Assembly: GCF_030034735.1 (NCBI RefSeq)
Contig: NZ_CP125370.1
Location: forward strand, 2,728,001 to 2,792,000
Direction: 5' to 3'
Length of the DNA: 64,000 nucleotides
Source of the DNA: Paenibacillus sp. RC334
Lineage (GTDB): Bacteria > Bacillota > Bacilli > Paenibacillales > Paenibacillaceae
Shown: piece after piece, positions 1-10,465 of the stretch
Position numbering within the stretch: the stretch's first letter is position 1
Layout of the letters: each line of letters begins with the position of its first letter
Notes under the pieces: model-generated
What the model was told of the DNA's origin: nothing
Databases searched by the model: none
Seen by the model: only the letters and a program-made list of their open reading frames with translations
Made by a program: the position numbers and the translations under genes

Positions 1-2
1 TG

Positions 3-1577
3 CTTACCGAGCATGAACGCCACGACAAGCTTGCCAGTTATCGGGGCGAACTGGACGAGCATAGTCTGAACAAAGCCTTTCATCAATTCAGCTATGCCTT
101 TGATAAGGACTATGGCGGCTTTGGGGAAGCTCCCAAGTTTCCTTCTCCGCATAACTTGTCTTTTTTGCTGCGATATGCACAGCACACTGGAAATCAGCAG
201 GCACTGGAAATGGCAGAGAAGACGCTGGATGCGATGTATCGGGGTGGAATTTACGACCATGTGGGCATGGGATTTTCACGCTATGCGGTGGATGAGAAGT
301 GGCTGGTGCCTCATTTTGAAAAAATGCTATATGATAACGCTCTGCTGGCCATTGCTTATACGGAGGCTTGGCAAGTCACTGGCAAGGAGCTGTATCGACG
401 GATTGCGGAACAAATCTTTACATATATCGCAAGGGACATGACAGATGTTGGAGGAGCCTTTTATTCAGCGGAGGATGCGGATTCCGAAGGAGAAGAGGGC
501 AAATTCTATGTTTGGGACGAGTCTGAGGTAAGGGCTATACTGGGCGATAAGGATGCCGCCTTTTTTAACGATTTGTACGGGATTACACCTTACGGCAATT
601 TCGAAGGACATAACATTCCGAACCTGATTGATATAAATCTGGAAGCCTACGGGATCAAGCATGACTTGACTGAACAGGAATTGGAGCAACGGGCCAGTGA
701 GCTGCGAGCTAAGCTGTTTACTGCCAGAGAGCAACGGGTTCATCCTCACAAGGATGACAAGATTTTGACCTCGTGGAACGGGTTGATGATCGCTGCTTTA
801 GCGAAGGCGGGACAGGCATTTGGAGAGGCTAAATATACCGAACTGGCACAGAGGGCAGAGACGTTCTTGTGGAACCATCTGAGACGGGACGACGGACGGC
901 TGTTGGCGCGTTATCGGGACAGGGATGCAGCTTATCCCGGCTATGTAGATGACTATGCTTTTTATGTGTGGGGCTTGATTGAGCTGTACCAGGCGAGCTT
1001 TGATGTACAATATCTGCAACGGGCGTTAACGCTTAATCAGGATATGATCGACTTGTTCTGGGATGAGGAACGGGGCGGACTGTTCTTTTACGGATCAGAT
1101 GGTGAGCAATTGATCGCCAAGCCCAAAGAGGTATATGATGGAGCGATTCCATCCGGTAACAGCATTGCGGCCCATAATTGGATGCGACTGGCACGGTTGA
1201 CGGGGGAATCTCGGTTGGAGGACTATTCAGCCAAGCAATTCAAGGTTTTTGGTGGCTTGGTTGTTCAATACCCAACGGGTTACTCGGCGCTGCTTAGCTC
1301 GCTATTGTATGCGTCGGGAACGACGAAGGAAATTGTTATTGTGGGGCATAGGGATGATCCGCAGACCGACCAGTTTATTCGAGCGGTTCAAGCCGGATTC
1401 AGGCCGAATACAGTTGTTATTTTGAAGGATGAGGGGCAGTCCGCAATCGCAGACATCGTCCATTATATCCGTGATTACACGCTCGTCGATGGCAAACCGG
1501 CTGTGTATGTGTGCGAGCATTTCGCCTGCCAGGCACCTGTCACCCGTCTCGATGATCTTAAGGCTTTACTGAATTGA
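3..1577 (+). CDS. yyaL: YyaL/SSP411-type protein, C-terminal part (cut by window edge)
   Basis: The open frame runs in from the left edge with no start, so the N-terminal thioredoxin-like (DUF255) part is missing. The visible part begins in the sequence leading to GGFGEAPKFPSPHNLSFLL, the hallmark junction of the DUF255/spermatogenesis-associated protein 20 family, and continues as an (alpha/alpha)6 glycosidase-like barrel with VPHFEKMLYDNA and PHKDDKILTSWNGLMI. Family members are about 620-690 residues; about 524 are seen here. Bacillus subtilis YyaL is the usual comparator. The reaction is not established; a redox or N-acylglucosamine-epimerase-like role has been suggested from fold only. 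Internal Met at 156 is not the real start because the conserved motif lies upstream of it. Confidence 0.9.
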   Translation, partial: LTEHERHDKLASYRGELDEHSLNKAFHQFSYAFDKDYGGFGEAPKFPSPHNLSFLLRYAQHTGNQQALEMAEKTLDAMYRGGIYDHVGMGFSRYAVDEKWLVPHFEKMLYDNALLAIAYTEAWQVTGKELYRRIAEQIFTYIARDMTDVGGAFYSAEDADSEGEEGKFYVWDESEVRAILGDKDAAFFNDLYGITPYGNFEGHNIPNLIDINLEAYGIKHDLTEQELEQRASELRAKLFTAREQRVHPHKDDKILTSWNGLMIAALAKAGQAFGEAKYTELAQRAETFLWNHLRRDDGRLLARYRDRDAAYPGYVDDYAFYVWGLIELYQASFDVQYLQRALTLNQDMIDLFWDEERGGLFFYGSDGEQLIAKPKEVYDGAIPSGNSIAAHNWMRLARLTGESRLEDYSAKQFKVFGGLVVQYPTGYSALLSSLLYASGTTKEIVIVGHRDDPQTDQFIRAVQAGFRPNTVVILKDEGQSAIADIVHYIRDYTLVDGKPAVYVCEHFACQAPVTRLDDLKALLN

Positions 1578-1984
1578 TTAACCTAAAATAAAAAACAAAT
1601 TTGATCCCCTTGGGGTAACAAGCATATGGTGATTTTCGAAAAATGACCTTATGTATGCCAACCTCAAGGGGATTATTTCATGTTTAGAGGTAGGTATAGT
1701 GAGTTAAAACTAACATTTCCTTAACATGTTCTGTGCATTTTTTTTAATAGTTTTTAGGTATATTATATTAAGGAATCGGTTCCAAGGAGCCTTGCTTCAT
1801 TCAAAAATAAGTACATATACCTATTCGTTGTCGTGTTTATATCTTTTTTGTGTCGAAGTGTTTTAGAGGGAGATGATGAAGAACGGAAAAGAGGAAGTGA
1901 ATTTGTCGAGTGAATAATCATTGGCAAAGCGAAGCGGTTCACAATATGCAAGCAATCCAGATGATGAATTGGAGATGTTGACTA
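1578..1984. other. Intergenic region before the chemoreceptor gene
   Basis: About 400 bases without a supportable gene. It holds the long hairpin at about 1604-1674 and an AT-rich stretch at about 1740-1770 that may carry the promoter of the chemoreceptor. I could not identify a convincing sigma-D (motility) promoter. Confidence 0.5.
1604..1674. terminator. Long hairpin with ATCCCCTT / AAGGGGAT arms
   Basis: The arms gatccccttggggt and acctcaaggggatta pair across a loop of about 45 bases. On the minus strand the stem is followed by a T-rich stretch, on the plus strand less so. It is probably a terminator for yyaL, possibly bidirectional. A hairpin with the same closing arms recurs at 10466-10535. 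Confidence 0.45.
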
Positions 1985-3985
1985 ATGAAGAAGTTTGCAG
2001 GAAAACCATGGCACGTGGGAAGGATGCTCAGCAATAATTTTAAAACGAAGCTGATGGTCGCTTTTATTGCTTTTTTGATCATACCATCTATGATTGTTGG
2101 GGCTCTATCATTTGTGAGCGCCAGACAGGAGATTCTAAACCAGATTGAAGATAGCGCCGAGCAGGTCATCACCCGCACTAATTTTATTATTGATAGCGCC
2201 ATTTCACCCAAGGTGCATGATGCAGAATATTTCGCTGAAAGGCTAAAAGGCAACCTGGTGGAGACGGAGGAACAAGCGGCGAATTTGGAAGAATTCTTTA
2301 AGCAATATATTGCACTTCATCCTGAAACAGAATCCATTTATTATGGAACGAAAGGTGGTAAATTTACAACCTATCCACAGAAGGAATTACCGGATAATTA
2401 TGATCCCCGAGTCAGATCCTGGTATGAGCAGTCCATAAAGGAACAAGCAAAAACAGCGATTAGTGCGCCCTATCTCTCCGCATCCTCCAAGCAAATGACG
2501 GTTACGGTGTCCAGAGCCACGACGGATGGTTCGGGTGTTATTGGCATCGATCTGAAAGTTAGCGGTATTAAGGAGACACTGAACAATATTAAAGTAGGTC
2601 GTGAAGGTTATGCCATATTGCTGGACAGCGAGCGCACTTACATTGTTCATCCGACGAAGGCACCAGGCACCAAAATAGCAGATATTGAATCACGCATGTA
2701 TGAGAGCGACGCTGGTGAATACGAGTATCAGTATGAAGGTCAGTCCAAATATATGAACTATGCGACCAACAAGCTGACAGGCTGGAAGATAGGCGGAACG
2801 CTGTATTTATCTGAAGTGGATGAAGCAGCACAGCCGATTTTGATCAGCACCTTGCTTACGGTCGTCGGGTGTCTTGTGGTGGGTATAATCATTGTCTATT
2901 TCCTGATTCGTTCCATCATCAAACCTATTTTAAAATTGAAGGAACAAGCGGTTAATGTGAGCGCAGGGGATCTGACGCAGGACATTCAAGTGAAGAGCGA
3001 GGATGAGATTGGTCAATTGGGACTGGCTTTCCGAAACATGCAGGATAACTTGCGATCTGTCATTCAGAACGTAGGGGAAAGTGCAGATCATGTCGCTAGA
3101 TCCTCGAACGAGCTAACGGTAAGCGCAGAACAAACCAGTGCTGCAAGTGAGCAGGTATCACAGGCTGTTCAGGAAATTGCCAGTGGAGCAGAGAAGCAGA
3201 CTACAGGCCTGGAAAATAACTCAGTAGCCCTTGATGAAATTGCACAGGGAGTCACACAAATTGCGGAACGCTCAATCTCGGTAGCCGATTTGGCCAGACG
3301 ATCCTCTTTACAAGCAGAGGAAGGACGGAAATCCGTTGAGCAAACAGGCGAACAAATGAATTCGATTCACCATTCGGTAGAGCAATCTAACCGAATGATT
3401 CAAGCCTTGCAAGCCCGCTCACAGGAAATCGGTGAAATTACCAAGGTTATTGGTGAACTATCCAATCAGACGAACCTACTGGCCTTGAATGCAGCGATTG
3501 AGGCGGCTAGAGCAGGTGATCATGGCAAGGGCTTTGCCATCGTTGCAGATGAGGTGCGCAAGCTGGCAGAGCAATCGCAGGCATCTGCAACACAGATTGC
3601 CACATTGATTGCCGAAATTCAGCATGAAACGGAAACCACGGTTCAGACGATGAACCGTGTTACGACTGAGGTTCAGAATGGGCTGCAGATTTCTAAAGAA
3701 ACCATTGTCAAGCTGGGAGACGCGATGGAAGGCATTCGGGAGACCACACCTCAGGTGGAGGAGGTTGCTGCGATTGCACAACAGATATCAGCGAGTGTAC
3801 AAGAGATTGCAGCGACAGCCAACGAGCTGGCGACGATTGCAACCGGTAATGCTGCTACTTCTGAGGAAGTTGCCGCTTCCTCAGAAGAGCAGCTGGCTTC
3901 CATGGAGGAAATATCAGCCTCTGCTCAGCTGCTATCAACAATGGCTGCTGAGTTGAGGTCTATGATTAGTCGTTTCAAGTATTAA
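1985..3985 (+). CDS. Methyl-accepting chemotaxis protein, dCache type
   Basis: 666 residues. A first membrane helix lies at about residues 21-44, an extracellular double-Cache-like sensor at about 45-280, a second helix at about 287-310, then HAMP at about 310-365 and the cytoplasmic coiled coil with the hairpin tip [20 protein letters not shown] followed by [20 protein letters not shown]. This is the standard layout of a transmembrane receptor that signals to CheW/CheA. Cache sensors usually bind amino acids, organic acids or similar small molecules; the ligand here cannot be read from sequence. Start is the ATG at 1985 after a GGAGATG-like site. A strong terminator follows at 4026, so it is monocistronic. 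Confidence 0.95.
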   Translation: MKKFAGKPWHVGRMLSNNFKTKLMVAFIAFLIIPSMIVGALSFVSARQEILNQIEDSAEQVITRTNFIIDSAISPKVHDAEYFAERLKGNLVETEEQAANLEEFFKQYIALHPETESIYYGTKGGKFTTYPQKELPDNYDPRVRSWYEQSIKEQAKTAISAPYLSASSKQMTVTVSRATTDGSGVIGIDLKVSGIKETLNNIKVGREGYAILLDSERTYIVHPTKAPGTKIADIESRMYESDAGEYEYQYEGQSKYMNYATNKLTGWKIGGTLYLSEVDEAAQPILISTLLTVVGCLVVGIIIVYFLIRSIIKPILKLKEQAVNVSAGDLTQDIQVKSEDEIGQLGLAFRNMQDNLRSVIQNVGESADHVARSSNELTVSAEQTSAASEQVSQAVQEIASGAEKQTTGLENNSVALDEIAQGVTQIAERSISVADLARRSSLQAEEGRKSVEQTGEQMNSIHHSVEQSNRMIQALQARSQEIGEITKVIGELSNQTNLLALNAAIEAARAGDHGKGFAIVADEVRKLAEQSQASATQIATLIAEIQHETETTVQTMNRVTTEVQNGLQISKETIVKLGDAMEGIRETTPQVEEVAAIAQQISASVQEIAATANELATIATGNAATSEEVAASSEEQLASMEEISASAQLLSTMAAELRSMISRFKY

Positions 3986-4025
3986 AACGAACTTGAACCC
4001 TATGGAATCTATAGTACAATGAATG

Positions 4026-4079
4026 CTCGGGACAGTTCTTTAAGCCTTATGGCATAAGGAATCTGTCCTGAGTTTTTTT
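4026..4079 (+). terminator. Terminator after chemoreceptor gene
   Basis: CTCGGGACAG pairs with CTGTCCTGAG around an inner CCTTATGGCATAAGG hairpin, followed by TTTTTTT. A clear intrinsic terminator. Confidence 0.9.
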
Positions 4080-4129
4080 ATATTTCCAATATAGCTTACA
4101 AAGTAGGGAGATTACAGGAGGGAGAACAC

Positions 4130-6727
4130 TTGGTTCGAGACTTGGTGCTTTATGTTATCGTGATATTATTAATTGTTTTGACTTTTCAGCCGCCTATTAC
4201 ATTTGCGCGCCGCAATCTGATTTCTCAGCTCATTCGGCAGACGATCACGCGTGTTTTTTATGGAGTGACAGGAATTCTATTCTTATATTTTGGCATAAGT
4301 GATAGAGCTCTGATGACTTGTGTGCTGGAGCTAGGGATTGGTCTGATGTTCATCGCTTTGTTTGTACGCGTTTGGATCATTAAACATACATATGAACAAC
4401 GTTTACTGGGCCAAAACCGTGATCTCCTAAATGTGCTTCGGGTTCAACCCGGTTTTACCTTCAGGCTGGAGAAAAGCGGCGACGAATTTTATTATAGGCT
4501 GCTCGAAGGAGGCTTGCTGGAGCGCATGGGTATGGATCTGCAAGTCAGCTATAATCGAAGGGAGCATGTTAAGCGACTCGGGGATATTTTCGAGCTTTCC
4601 TCTGAAACGCTAGAGCAGCTTAGCGAATACTACAAACAGGCATGGTTCGGTGACCGGACGGTATTTGAGCTGGAGTTTTGGGAATACTCGGCTTTAATTA
4701 CCTTACATCCGGTCAGGGAGGACGGGATCACCAAGCATGTCATCGGTCACGTAATGGATATTACGGAGTATAAAGCTTCCGAGCAGAAAAGAAAGGAGGT
4801 AGACGAGGCTAACCATGCCAAAAGCGTTTTTTTGGCTCATATGAGCCACGAAATTCGCACGCCGCTGAATGGGATCATCGGTCTGTCCAAGCTGTTGAAC
4901 AAGACGGAACTGACTGCTGTCCAAAAAGACTACCTTGACAAGCTGCTCGCCTCCTCGGGTACCCTCTCGTCCATGCTCAATAACGTACTGGACTTTTCCA
5001 AGATGGAAGCAGGCAGTTTGGAATTGGAAAGACAGGAGTTTGAGCTGGAAAAAATGCTTAGGCATCTTGCAGATACGGTGGGTACTTTGCTGGAACACAA
5101 AGAAATAGAGATCATTTTTATAACGGACCCCAAATTACCCAAAAGTGTTAAAGGTGATCCATTGCGGATGGAACAGGTGCTTTTAAACCTTCTGACTAAT
5201 GCCGTCAAATTTACGGATCAGGGACATGTATTGTTAGAGGTGAAAATGCTAAGCCAGCAGAACGGACGGGTAGTGTTGTCCTTTATGGTGGAGGATACGG
5301 GTATAGGTATTTCCGAGGTGGGTGTGAACAAGCTGTTTGTCCCTTTTACCCAAGCGAATACATCAACCAGCCGCCGATATGGGGGCTCCGGGCTGGGTTT
5401 GGCCATTAGCAAGCATTTGGCTGAAGCCATGGGCGGGAATGTAGAGGTTGAAAGCCGATTGGGAGAATACAGTCGGTTTTACTTTAATGTCGAACTGAAT
5501 ATCGGGGATCTACATCCGGAAGGCGCACAGATAGAAAAACAAATAAGCGGCAAAGCCTTAATTGTTGTGCGGCATGAGCTGTTGAGATTTAGTCTGAACG
5601 AATTACTACAAAGCATAGGATTAGAAACATACACCATTTCATCCTTTCAGGAATGTGTGGAAGCTTTTCAAAATGGCGAATATTTTGATTTGGTTATGGT
5701 CGACATGGGGATGAATGGCTTTAGAGAGCTGGATACACGGAGACAATGGCTTCAATTGCTAAATAGACAGATGACTCAGGTCATTGGACTTACAACAGTG
5801 TTCCAGATGGAAGGGATAGCAGTTGGGGACGAGGATAGCAGGGTGGATGCCTTTTTGTCCAAGCCCGTGACTCGAAACGCTGTATTGGAGGTTATTCGCT
5901 GGAGGCTGGAAAAGGAAAAGACAGTGTCTGTAGATGTTAATACTCTGGATACATATACGATAATGAGCCCTCGTTATGAAAGAGAGATTACAACACAGAA
6001 GTATCAAATTCTCATAGCGGAGGACAATGAGATTAACCAGGTGGTAATTACCGAGTTCCTGGCAGAGCGCGGTTTTGAAGTAACCATGGTTGCAAATGGA
6101 AGAGAACTGTTAGAGTCACTGGAACTGCGTTCCTGGGATATGGTAATGCTTGATCTGCATATGCCAGAGATGGATGGCTTTGAGACGGCCAGACATATTC
6201 GCAGCAAGAAAGCTTTTAACAGACTTCCAATTATCGCCTTTACGGCCGATGCTGCGCAGCATGAACAGGAGGTTTGCCTTCGTTCAGGCATTAATGCTGT
6301 GCTGCTCAAGCCTGTCCATGAACCGAATGCTGTAAGAGTGTTAAACAGCTGGATTCATTTAGCATGGCTGCAAGAATTACATGGTGTTCACGCGGAACAG
6401 GCGATAGCCGGCATGGATGGAAAGGTATATATTTTTCAATTTGCCCTTTACAAATGGATTCAGGAATACCAGCATCTCGATAAAAGATTGACGAGGAAAA
6501 TGGACAACGGACAGTTATCTGCCGCTCTCCGATTAATCCACTCGCTTAAGGGAGGGGCAGGAAACCTGTTTGCGTCCGGGCTGCTGGCAAAAGTCATAGA
6601 GCTGGAAAAGGGATTGAAACGTAGCCATGAAACCTCACCAGGGAAGATGTATCCAGACTGGCGAGAGCAATTGAGCTTGGTTCAAAAGGAGATTAACCAA
6701 ATCAAGTCATCGGTTCCCTGGAGCTGA
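4130..6727 (+). CDS. Hybrid sensor histidine kinase (TM-HisKA-HATPase-REC-REC-HPt)
   Basis: 865 residues, TTG start at 4130 behind AGGAGGG. Two N-terminal hydrophobic segments (about 4-20 and 38-75) anchor it in the membrane, followed by a PAS-like segment (about 95-215), the HisKA motif HMSHEIRTPLNG with phospho-accepting His240, an HATPase domain with N, G1 and G2 boxes (DTGIGIS, GGSGLGLAI), a divergent receiver with Asp525, a second typical receiver (MLDLHMPEMDG, Asp675, later KPV) and a C-terminal HPt domain with His804 in LIHSLKGG. All phosphorelay residues are present. The OmpR-type regulator lies convergently 5 bases beyond the stop and may be its partner, although an HPt protein could serve other regulators. 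A degraded second copy of residues about 54-85 occurs at 57312-57382. Confidence 0.95.
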   Translation: MVRDLVLYVIVILLIVLTFQPPITFARRNLISQLIRQTITRVFYGVTGILFLYFGISDRALMTCVLELGIGLMFIALFVRVWIIKHTYEQRLLGQNRDLLNVLRVQPGFTFRLEKSGDEFYYRLLEGGLLERMGMDLQVSYNRREHVKRLGDIFELSSETLEQLSEYYKQAWFGDRTVFELEFWEYSALITLHPVREDGITKHVIGHVMDITEYKASEQKRKEVDEANHAKSVFLAHMSHEIRTPLNGIIGLSKLLNKTELTAVQKDYLDKLLASSGTLSSMLNNVLDFSKMEAGSLELERQEFELEKMLRHLADTVGTLLEHKEIEIIFITDPKLPKSVKGDPLRMEQVLLNLLTNAVKFTDQGHVLLEVKMLSQQNGRVVLSFMVEDTGIGISEVGVNKLFVPFTQANTSTSRRYGGSGLGLAISKHLAEAMGGNVEVESRLGEYSRFYFNVELNIGDLHPEGAQIEKQISGKALIVVRHELLRFSLNELLQSIGLETYTISSFQECVEAFQNGEYFDLVMVDMGMNGFRELDTRRQWLQLLNRQMTQVIGLTTVFQMEGIAVGDEDSRVDAFLSKPVTRNAVLEVIRWRLEKEKTVSVDVNTLDTYTIMSPRYEREITTQKYQILIAEDNEINQVVITEFLAERGFEVTMVANGRELLESLELRSWDMVMLDLHMPEMDGFETARHIRSKKAFNRLPIIAFTADAAQHEQEVCLRSGINAVLLKPVHEPNAVRVLNSWIHLAWLQELHGVHAEQAIAGMDGKVYIFQFALYKWIQEYQHLDKRLTRKMDNGQLSAALRLIHSLKGGAGNLFASGLLAKVIELEKGLKRSHETSPGKMYPDWREQLSLVQKEINQIKSSVPWS

Positions 6728-6732
6728 TCGTG

Positions 6733-7425
6733 CTATTGCACAAATTTATAACCAATTCCCCAGATGGTCCTGATTAATTTCGGCTTTTTAGGGTCTTTTT
6801 CGATTTTCCTGCGCAAATGGTTGATATGTACGTCTACAGCCCTCTCATTAATAAAGGAGTCTGTGCCACGAAGAGCTTGAATCAAGGCATATCGGCTGAA
6901 TACAATTCCCCGGTTCAAATAAAAAAGCTTCATAAGCTCAAATTCCGAAAATGTCGTCTCCACAATCTGCCCATCAACGGTAATCATTCTTCGCGCCAGA
7001 TCCAAAACAATGTCTGTTTCAGGCTCGGCTTCAGGCGCAAGGCCTCTTGCCTGTAACCGTGTGATTTCAATACGACGGAAAAGAGCCTCGATTCGCGCCT
7101 TTAGCTCCTGCATACTGAAAGGCTTGCAAATATAATCGTCTGCTCCCAACGTAAGTGTACGGATGCGCTCTGAGATATTGTTTTCTGAAGAAATCACGAT
7201 GATTGGCACATCCGTATGCTTGCGTACCAGTGGGCAGGGATTGACACCATCCAAATCTGGAAGCAGTAGATCTAGCAAAATAATATCAGGCTGCACCATA
7301 CCCAGCCGGGCAATTCCCTCAGCCGCCTGTTCCACCCGGGTAACGTTGTAGCCTTCTCCAGTCAAATACAAGGAAAGGGTATCTCCCAGCATATTGTCAT
7401 CTTCAATAATCAAAACATTAGACAT
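6733..7425 (-). CDS. OmpR/PhoB-family response regulator
   Basis: 230 residues. N-terminal receiver with acidic pocket IIEDD, phospho-accepting Asp52 in LLDLLLPDLDG and conserved Lys in KPF; C-terminal winged helix (about 130-228) ending in RTIWGIGYKFV, the usual OmpR/PhoB DNA-binding signature. ATG at 7425 follows AAGGAAAT. It is transcribed towards the hybrid kinase, with only 5 bases between the two stop codons, an arrangement that suggests functional association without co-transcription. Regulated genes are unknown. Confidence 0.95.
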   Translation of the reverse strand: MSNVLIIEDDNMLGDTLSLYLTGEGYNVTRVEQAAEGIARLGMVQPDIILLDLLLPDLDGVNPCPLVRKHTDVPIIVISSENNISERIRTLTLGADDYICKPFSMQELKARIEALFRRIEITRLQARGLAPEAEPETDIVLDLARRMITVDGQIVETTFSEFELMKLFYLNRGIVFSRYALIQALRGTDSFINERAVDVHINHLRRKIEKDPKKPKLIRTIWGIGYKFVQ

Positions 7426-8020
7426 AATGATATTTCCTTATCTTTCTATCAAATTCGAGTCAAATGGTTAGGATAGGTTCAATGCATTCAAAAAGTTTTT
7501 GGCAAGTTCTTTTGATAGAGTAACCCCCTTTGGACAGTCTGTCAAAAGATCAGGGGGATCGGGCAAACCAATAGCCGGGCAGAACGGATTTATACTTTTT
7601 TGATATGGAAATGCTCTATTTATAAGATTTTCAGCTCTATTCCGACATTTTTCGTGGAGAATTAACAAAATGCAACAAGTCCTCAACACTCGATTACAAA
7701 AATTTAACAAAACACATCAGAAGCATGCATTGACTTTAAAAAAAATTATGGTATTTTATTACATAGGAGTGACATCCACTGATAGGCCCCTTAGAACCCC
7801 CCACCATTTAATCTTCTGGAATTTAATTTACACTCCATAGACTATTTTGCATTTATTTTCCGTACTCTAATCGTTCCTGTGATCGTACTCATGATTTTTT
7901 GGTGTGGCTACCCCATTGAGATTCGGACTGTCTTCTCTTTTTAGCTTACATATTTACACTTTTTTTGCTTTCCATGCTTGTATTTTTTCCAAATCAGGTC
8001 AGCGGGAGGACGAGAAATCA
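7426..8020 (+). other. Long leader region before the ectB-like gene
   Basis: Almost 600 bases between divergent genes. A possible promoter is TTGACT at 7730 with TATTTT 16 bases downstream, which would give a leader of about 250 bases. An open frame reading in from 7904 exists but has no ribosome site, so I treat it as leader. I recognise no riboswitch here. Confidence 0.4.
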
Positions 8021-9283
8021 ATGAACACATTCGAAGCACTGGAGTCCAATGTAAGATCCTATTGCAGAAACTTTCCGGTTGTTTTCAACAAAGCGAAAAA
8101 CGATGTGCTGTACACGGAGGCAGGAGAGGGATATATCGACTTTTTTGCCGGAGCAGGGGCCTTGAACTACGGACATAACAACGATTTTATGAAAAATCGG
8201 ATTTTGGATTACTTAACCTCTGATCGGATCATGCACGGTCTGGATATGTACACAACGGCGAAACAGGAGTTTATTGAGTCTTTCTCCGAGCGTATTCTCC
8301 AGCCCAAGGGCTTGAATTATAAGCTGCAATTTTGCGGACCAACGGGAACCAATGCGGTAGAGGCAGCGCTGAAGCTTGCACGCAAAGTCAAAAAAAGAAA
8401 TGGGATTTTTGCTTTTATGGGCGCATTTCACGGTATGTCTCTAGGAAGTTTGTCCGTTACCAGTAACAACTCCATGAGAGAGAGTGCTGGTGTATCCCTG
8501 AATAACGTTACCTTCATCCCCTTTAACAGTACGTTTAACGGCTTGGATACCATTTTGTATATGGAGCAGCTTTTAACAGATACCCATTCCGGGGTGGAAA
8601 AGCCAGCGGCTATCATTCTGGAAACGGTACAGGCTGAAGGTGGTATTAACATTGCCGATACTGAATGGCTGCGTGATTTGCGGCAACTGTGCGATGATCA
8701 TGATATTTTGCTGATTGTTGACGATATTCAGGTCGGCTGCGGTCGGGTCGGTTCGTTCTTCTCGTTTGAGCGCGCGGGTATCGTTCCTGATATGGTCGTT
8801 TTGTCTAAGTCGATCAGTGGTTATGGTTTGCCGATGTCACTGCTACTGCTCAAGCCGGAGTTGGATATTTGGAGACCTGGCGAGCACAATGGTACCTTCC
8901 GGGGGAACCAGCTTGCTTTTGTAGCCGCCAAGGCTGCGCTGGAGTTCAGGGATACGGTAGGGCTGGAAGCACAGGTAAAAGAGAAAGAAGCTTTTGTTCA
9001 GCAATTTTTGTATGAACATATTCAAACGATTGACCCTCTCATTGACATTCGCGGCTTGGGACTGATCTGGGGAATTGATGTGTCTCCTCTGGGAGAAGCC
9101 TTTGCCAAAGAAGTAGCTGCTCTTTGCTTTAGCAGGGGCCTCATTATTGAGCGGGCCGGACGTAACGATACGGTGATTAAAATTATGCCTGCGCTAACGA
9201 TCAGCTTGGAAAACCTGCGTGAAGGCTGCAACATCATTAAAGAGAGCATGGTTCAGGTGTCCAGCACACTGGTTACTTTGTAA
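8021..9283 (+). CDS. ectB: Diaminobutyrate--2-oxoglutarate aminotransferase (EctB/Dat type)
   Basis: 420 residues, class III PLP aminotransferase. Start ATG 8021 is preceded by GGGAGGA at 8004; the longer frame from 7904 lacks a ribosome site and homology. Seen in sequence: FCGPTGTNAVEAALKLAR near the PLP phosphate site, GAFHGMSLGSLSVT, DDIQVGCGRVGSFFSFE with the PLP-binding Asp, and the Schiff-base Lys in LSKSISGYGLPMS. These match EctB, which converts aspartate semialdehyde and glutamate to L-2,4-diaminobutyrate. No ectA or ectC follows, so ectoine synthesis is unlikely from this locus. In P. polymyxa such a stand-alone enzyme supplies diaminobutyrate for polymyxin. A terminator follows at 9310, so it is a single-gene unit. 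Confidence 0.88.
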   Translation: MNTFEALESNVRSYCRNFPVVFNKAKNDVLYTEAGEGYIDFFAGAGALNYGHNNDFMKNRILDYLTSDRIMHGLDMYTTAKQEFIESFSERILQPKGLNYKLQFCGPTGTNAVEAALKLARKVKKRNGIFAFMGAFHGMSLGSLSVTSNNSMRESAGVSLNNVTFIPFNSTFNGLDTILYMEQLLTDTHSGVEKPAAIILETVQAEGGINIADTEWLRDLRQLCDDHDILLIVDDIQVGCGRVGSFFSFERAGIVPDMVVLSKSISGYGLPMSLLLLKPELDIWRPGEHNGTFRGNQLAFVAAKAALEFRDTVGLEAQVKEKEAFVQQFLYEHIQTIDPLIDIRGLGLIWGIDVSPLGEAFAKEVAALCFSRGLIIERAGRNDTVIKIMPALTISLENLREGCNIIKESMVQVSSTLVTL

Positions 9284-9309
9284 ATCTTCATATTTTAACA
9301 GATTGACGG

Positions 9310-9352
9310 GAACCTCCATCGCTGCTATTTTCTAGCGGCAGGAGGTTCTTTG
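9310..9352 (+). terminator. Terminator after ectB-like gene
   Basis: GAACCTCC..CGCTGC pairs with GCGGCAGGAGGTTC around TATTTTCTA; the following T tract is short (TTCTTTG). Confidence 0.75.
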
Positions 9353-9417
9353 TCAAATCACCATTAATCCGGTATGATGAGAATAATTATCAATGAACAA
9401 TACTGGAGTGAAACGCT

Positions 9418-10395
9418 GTGCAGGAAGCTACTTTTCATCATAATTTTAATCTGTTTCTTGAAAAATTGGAGCTGAATTTTGACGTTACAGGCGATAAAGC
9501 TCCGTTGGAACTTATACAAACCGTAGGGAAGGGTACTATTTGCCGTTGCTCCCCGCGTCTGGATATGGAGCTTGTGGTTTCCGATTATACCTTTCATCAA
9601 AGCCGAACGATTGATTTTGTGGCTTCTGTGCCTATGGTGGAGCTTACCTGCTGTTTCCGCGGCGGACGGGAGGTTCAGGCGTCGGGAGTACGGCATGAAA
9701 TTGTGCCGGGGCATTTTTCGTTACAGCTCCTGAAGCCGGGCGAAGCTCGCTTTGAATTTACGGCGAATGAGCAATTTACGATGCTGGGCATCGGGATTCC
9801 GGTATCGACGTTTCATTATTTTATGGAAGAGGCGGACGGAAGAAGGAGTGTTGATTTTGCGGATTTACTCGGACCCCATTCATTTCGCGCTTTTCAGGCT
9901 CGTATGAGTCCAGTTGCCGTCTCCAAATGGACTCAGCTAATGCAGGGAATTCAATCCGGCTCGATGCGCAATATAGAAATGGAATGTGCCGTATTGGATT
10001 TGTGGATGCTGGCTTTACGCACCTTTTTCGAGAATGGGCATGATCCATCCGTCTCCTTGAACCGGGATGAAATCTCCAAAATTAAGAGGGCGCGTCAAAT
10101 TATGCTGGAGCACATGGCGGAGCCGCCGTCTCTCTTGCAGCTTTCACGTATGATCGGCATGAACGATTACAAATTAAAAATGGGCTACAAGGAAATGTAC
10201 GGAACAACCGTCTTTGGAGATCTGCGCGAACAACGGCTGGAGCAGGCACTTCATTTGCTGCAAGTCGGAGGAAATAGTGTTACGGAAGTTTCTTTTGCGG
10301 TGGGCTATTCCAATCCAAGCTACTTTGCAGAGGCGTTCCGTAAAAAATACGGCTGCAATCCGGGTACACTCGTCCGAAATCGTTTATTCAGCTAA
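9418..10395 (+). CDS. AraC-family transcriptional regulator
   Basis: 325 residues from a GTG at 9418 preceded by a GGAG site. The N-terminal 210 residues form a sensor part resembling PchR-like AraC regulators (a cupin-like segment with VELTCCFRGGREV), and the C-terminal 100 residues contain two helix-turn-helix motifs ending in VSFAVGYSNPSYFAEAFRKK and the AraC signature KYGCNPG. AraC proteins of the PchR type often respond to iron chelates, but that is only a family analogy. It stands alone between terminators; its targets are not evident. Confidence 0.88.
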   Translation: MQEATFHHNFNLFLEKLELNFDVTGDKAPLELIQTVGKGTICRCSPRLDMELVVSDYTFHQSRTIDFVASVPMVELTCCFRGGREVQASGVRHEIVPGHFSLQLLKPGEARFEFTANEQFTMLGIGIPVSTFHYFMEEADGRRSVDFADLLGPHSFRAFQARMSPVAVSKWTQLMQGIQSGSMRNIEMECAVLDLWMLALRTFFENGHDPSVSLNRDEISKIKRARQIMLEHMAEPPSLLQLSRMIGMNDYKLKMGYKEMYGTTVFGDLREQRLEQALHLLQVGGNSVTEVSFAVGYSNPSYFAEAFRKKYGCNPGTLVRNRLFS

Positions 10396-10465
10396 TTAAC
10401 CCATTCCTGCAAACCAGCAAAAGAACGCAGTTCTTTATCATTCCTGATTTGAAAAATCAAAATCA

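Noticed and set aside
7904..8020. N-terminal extension of the ectB-like protein
   Set aside because: No ribosome site at 7904, and GGGAGGA precedes ATG 8021, where family homology begins.
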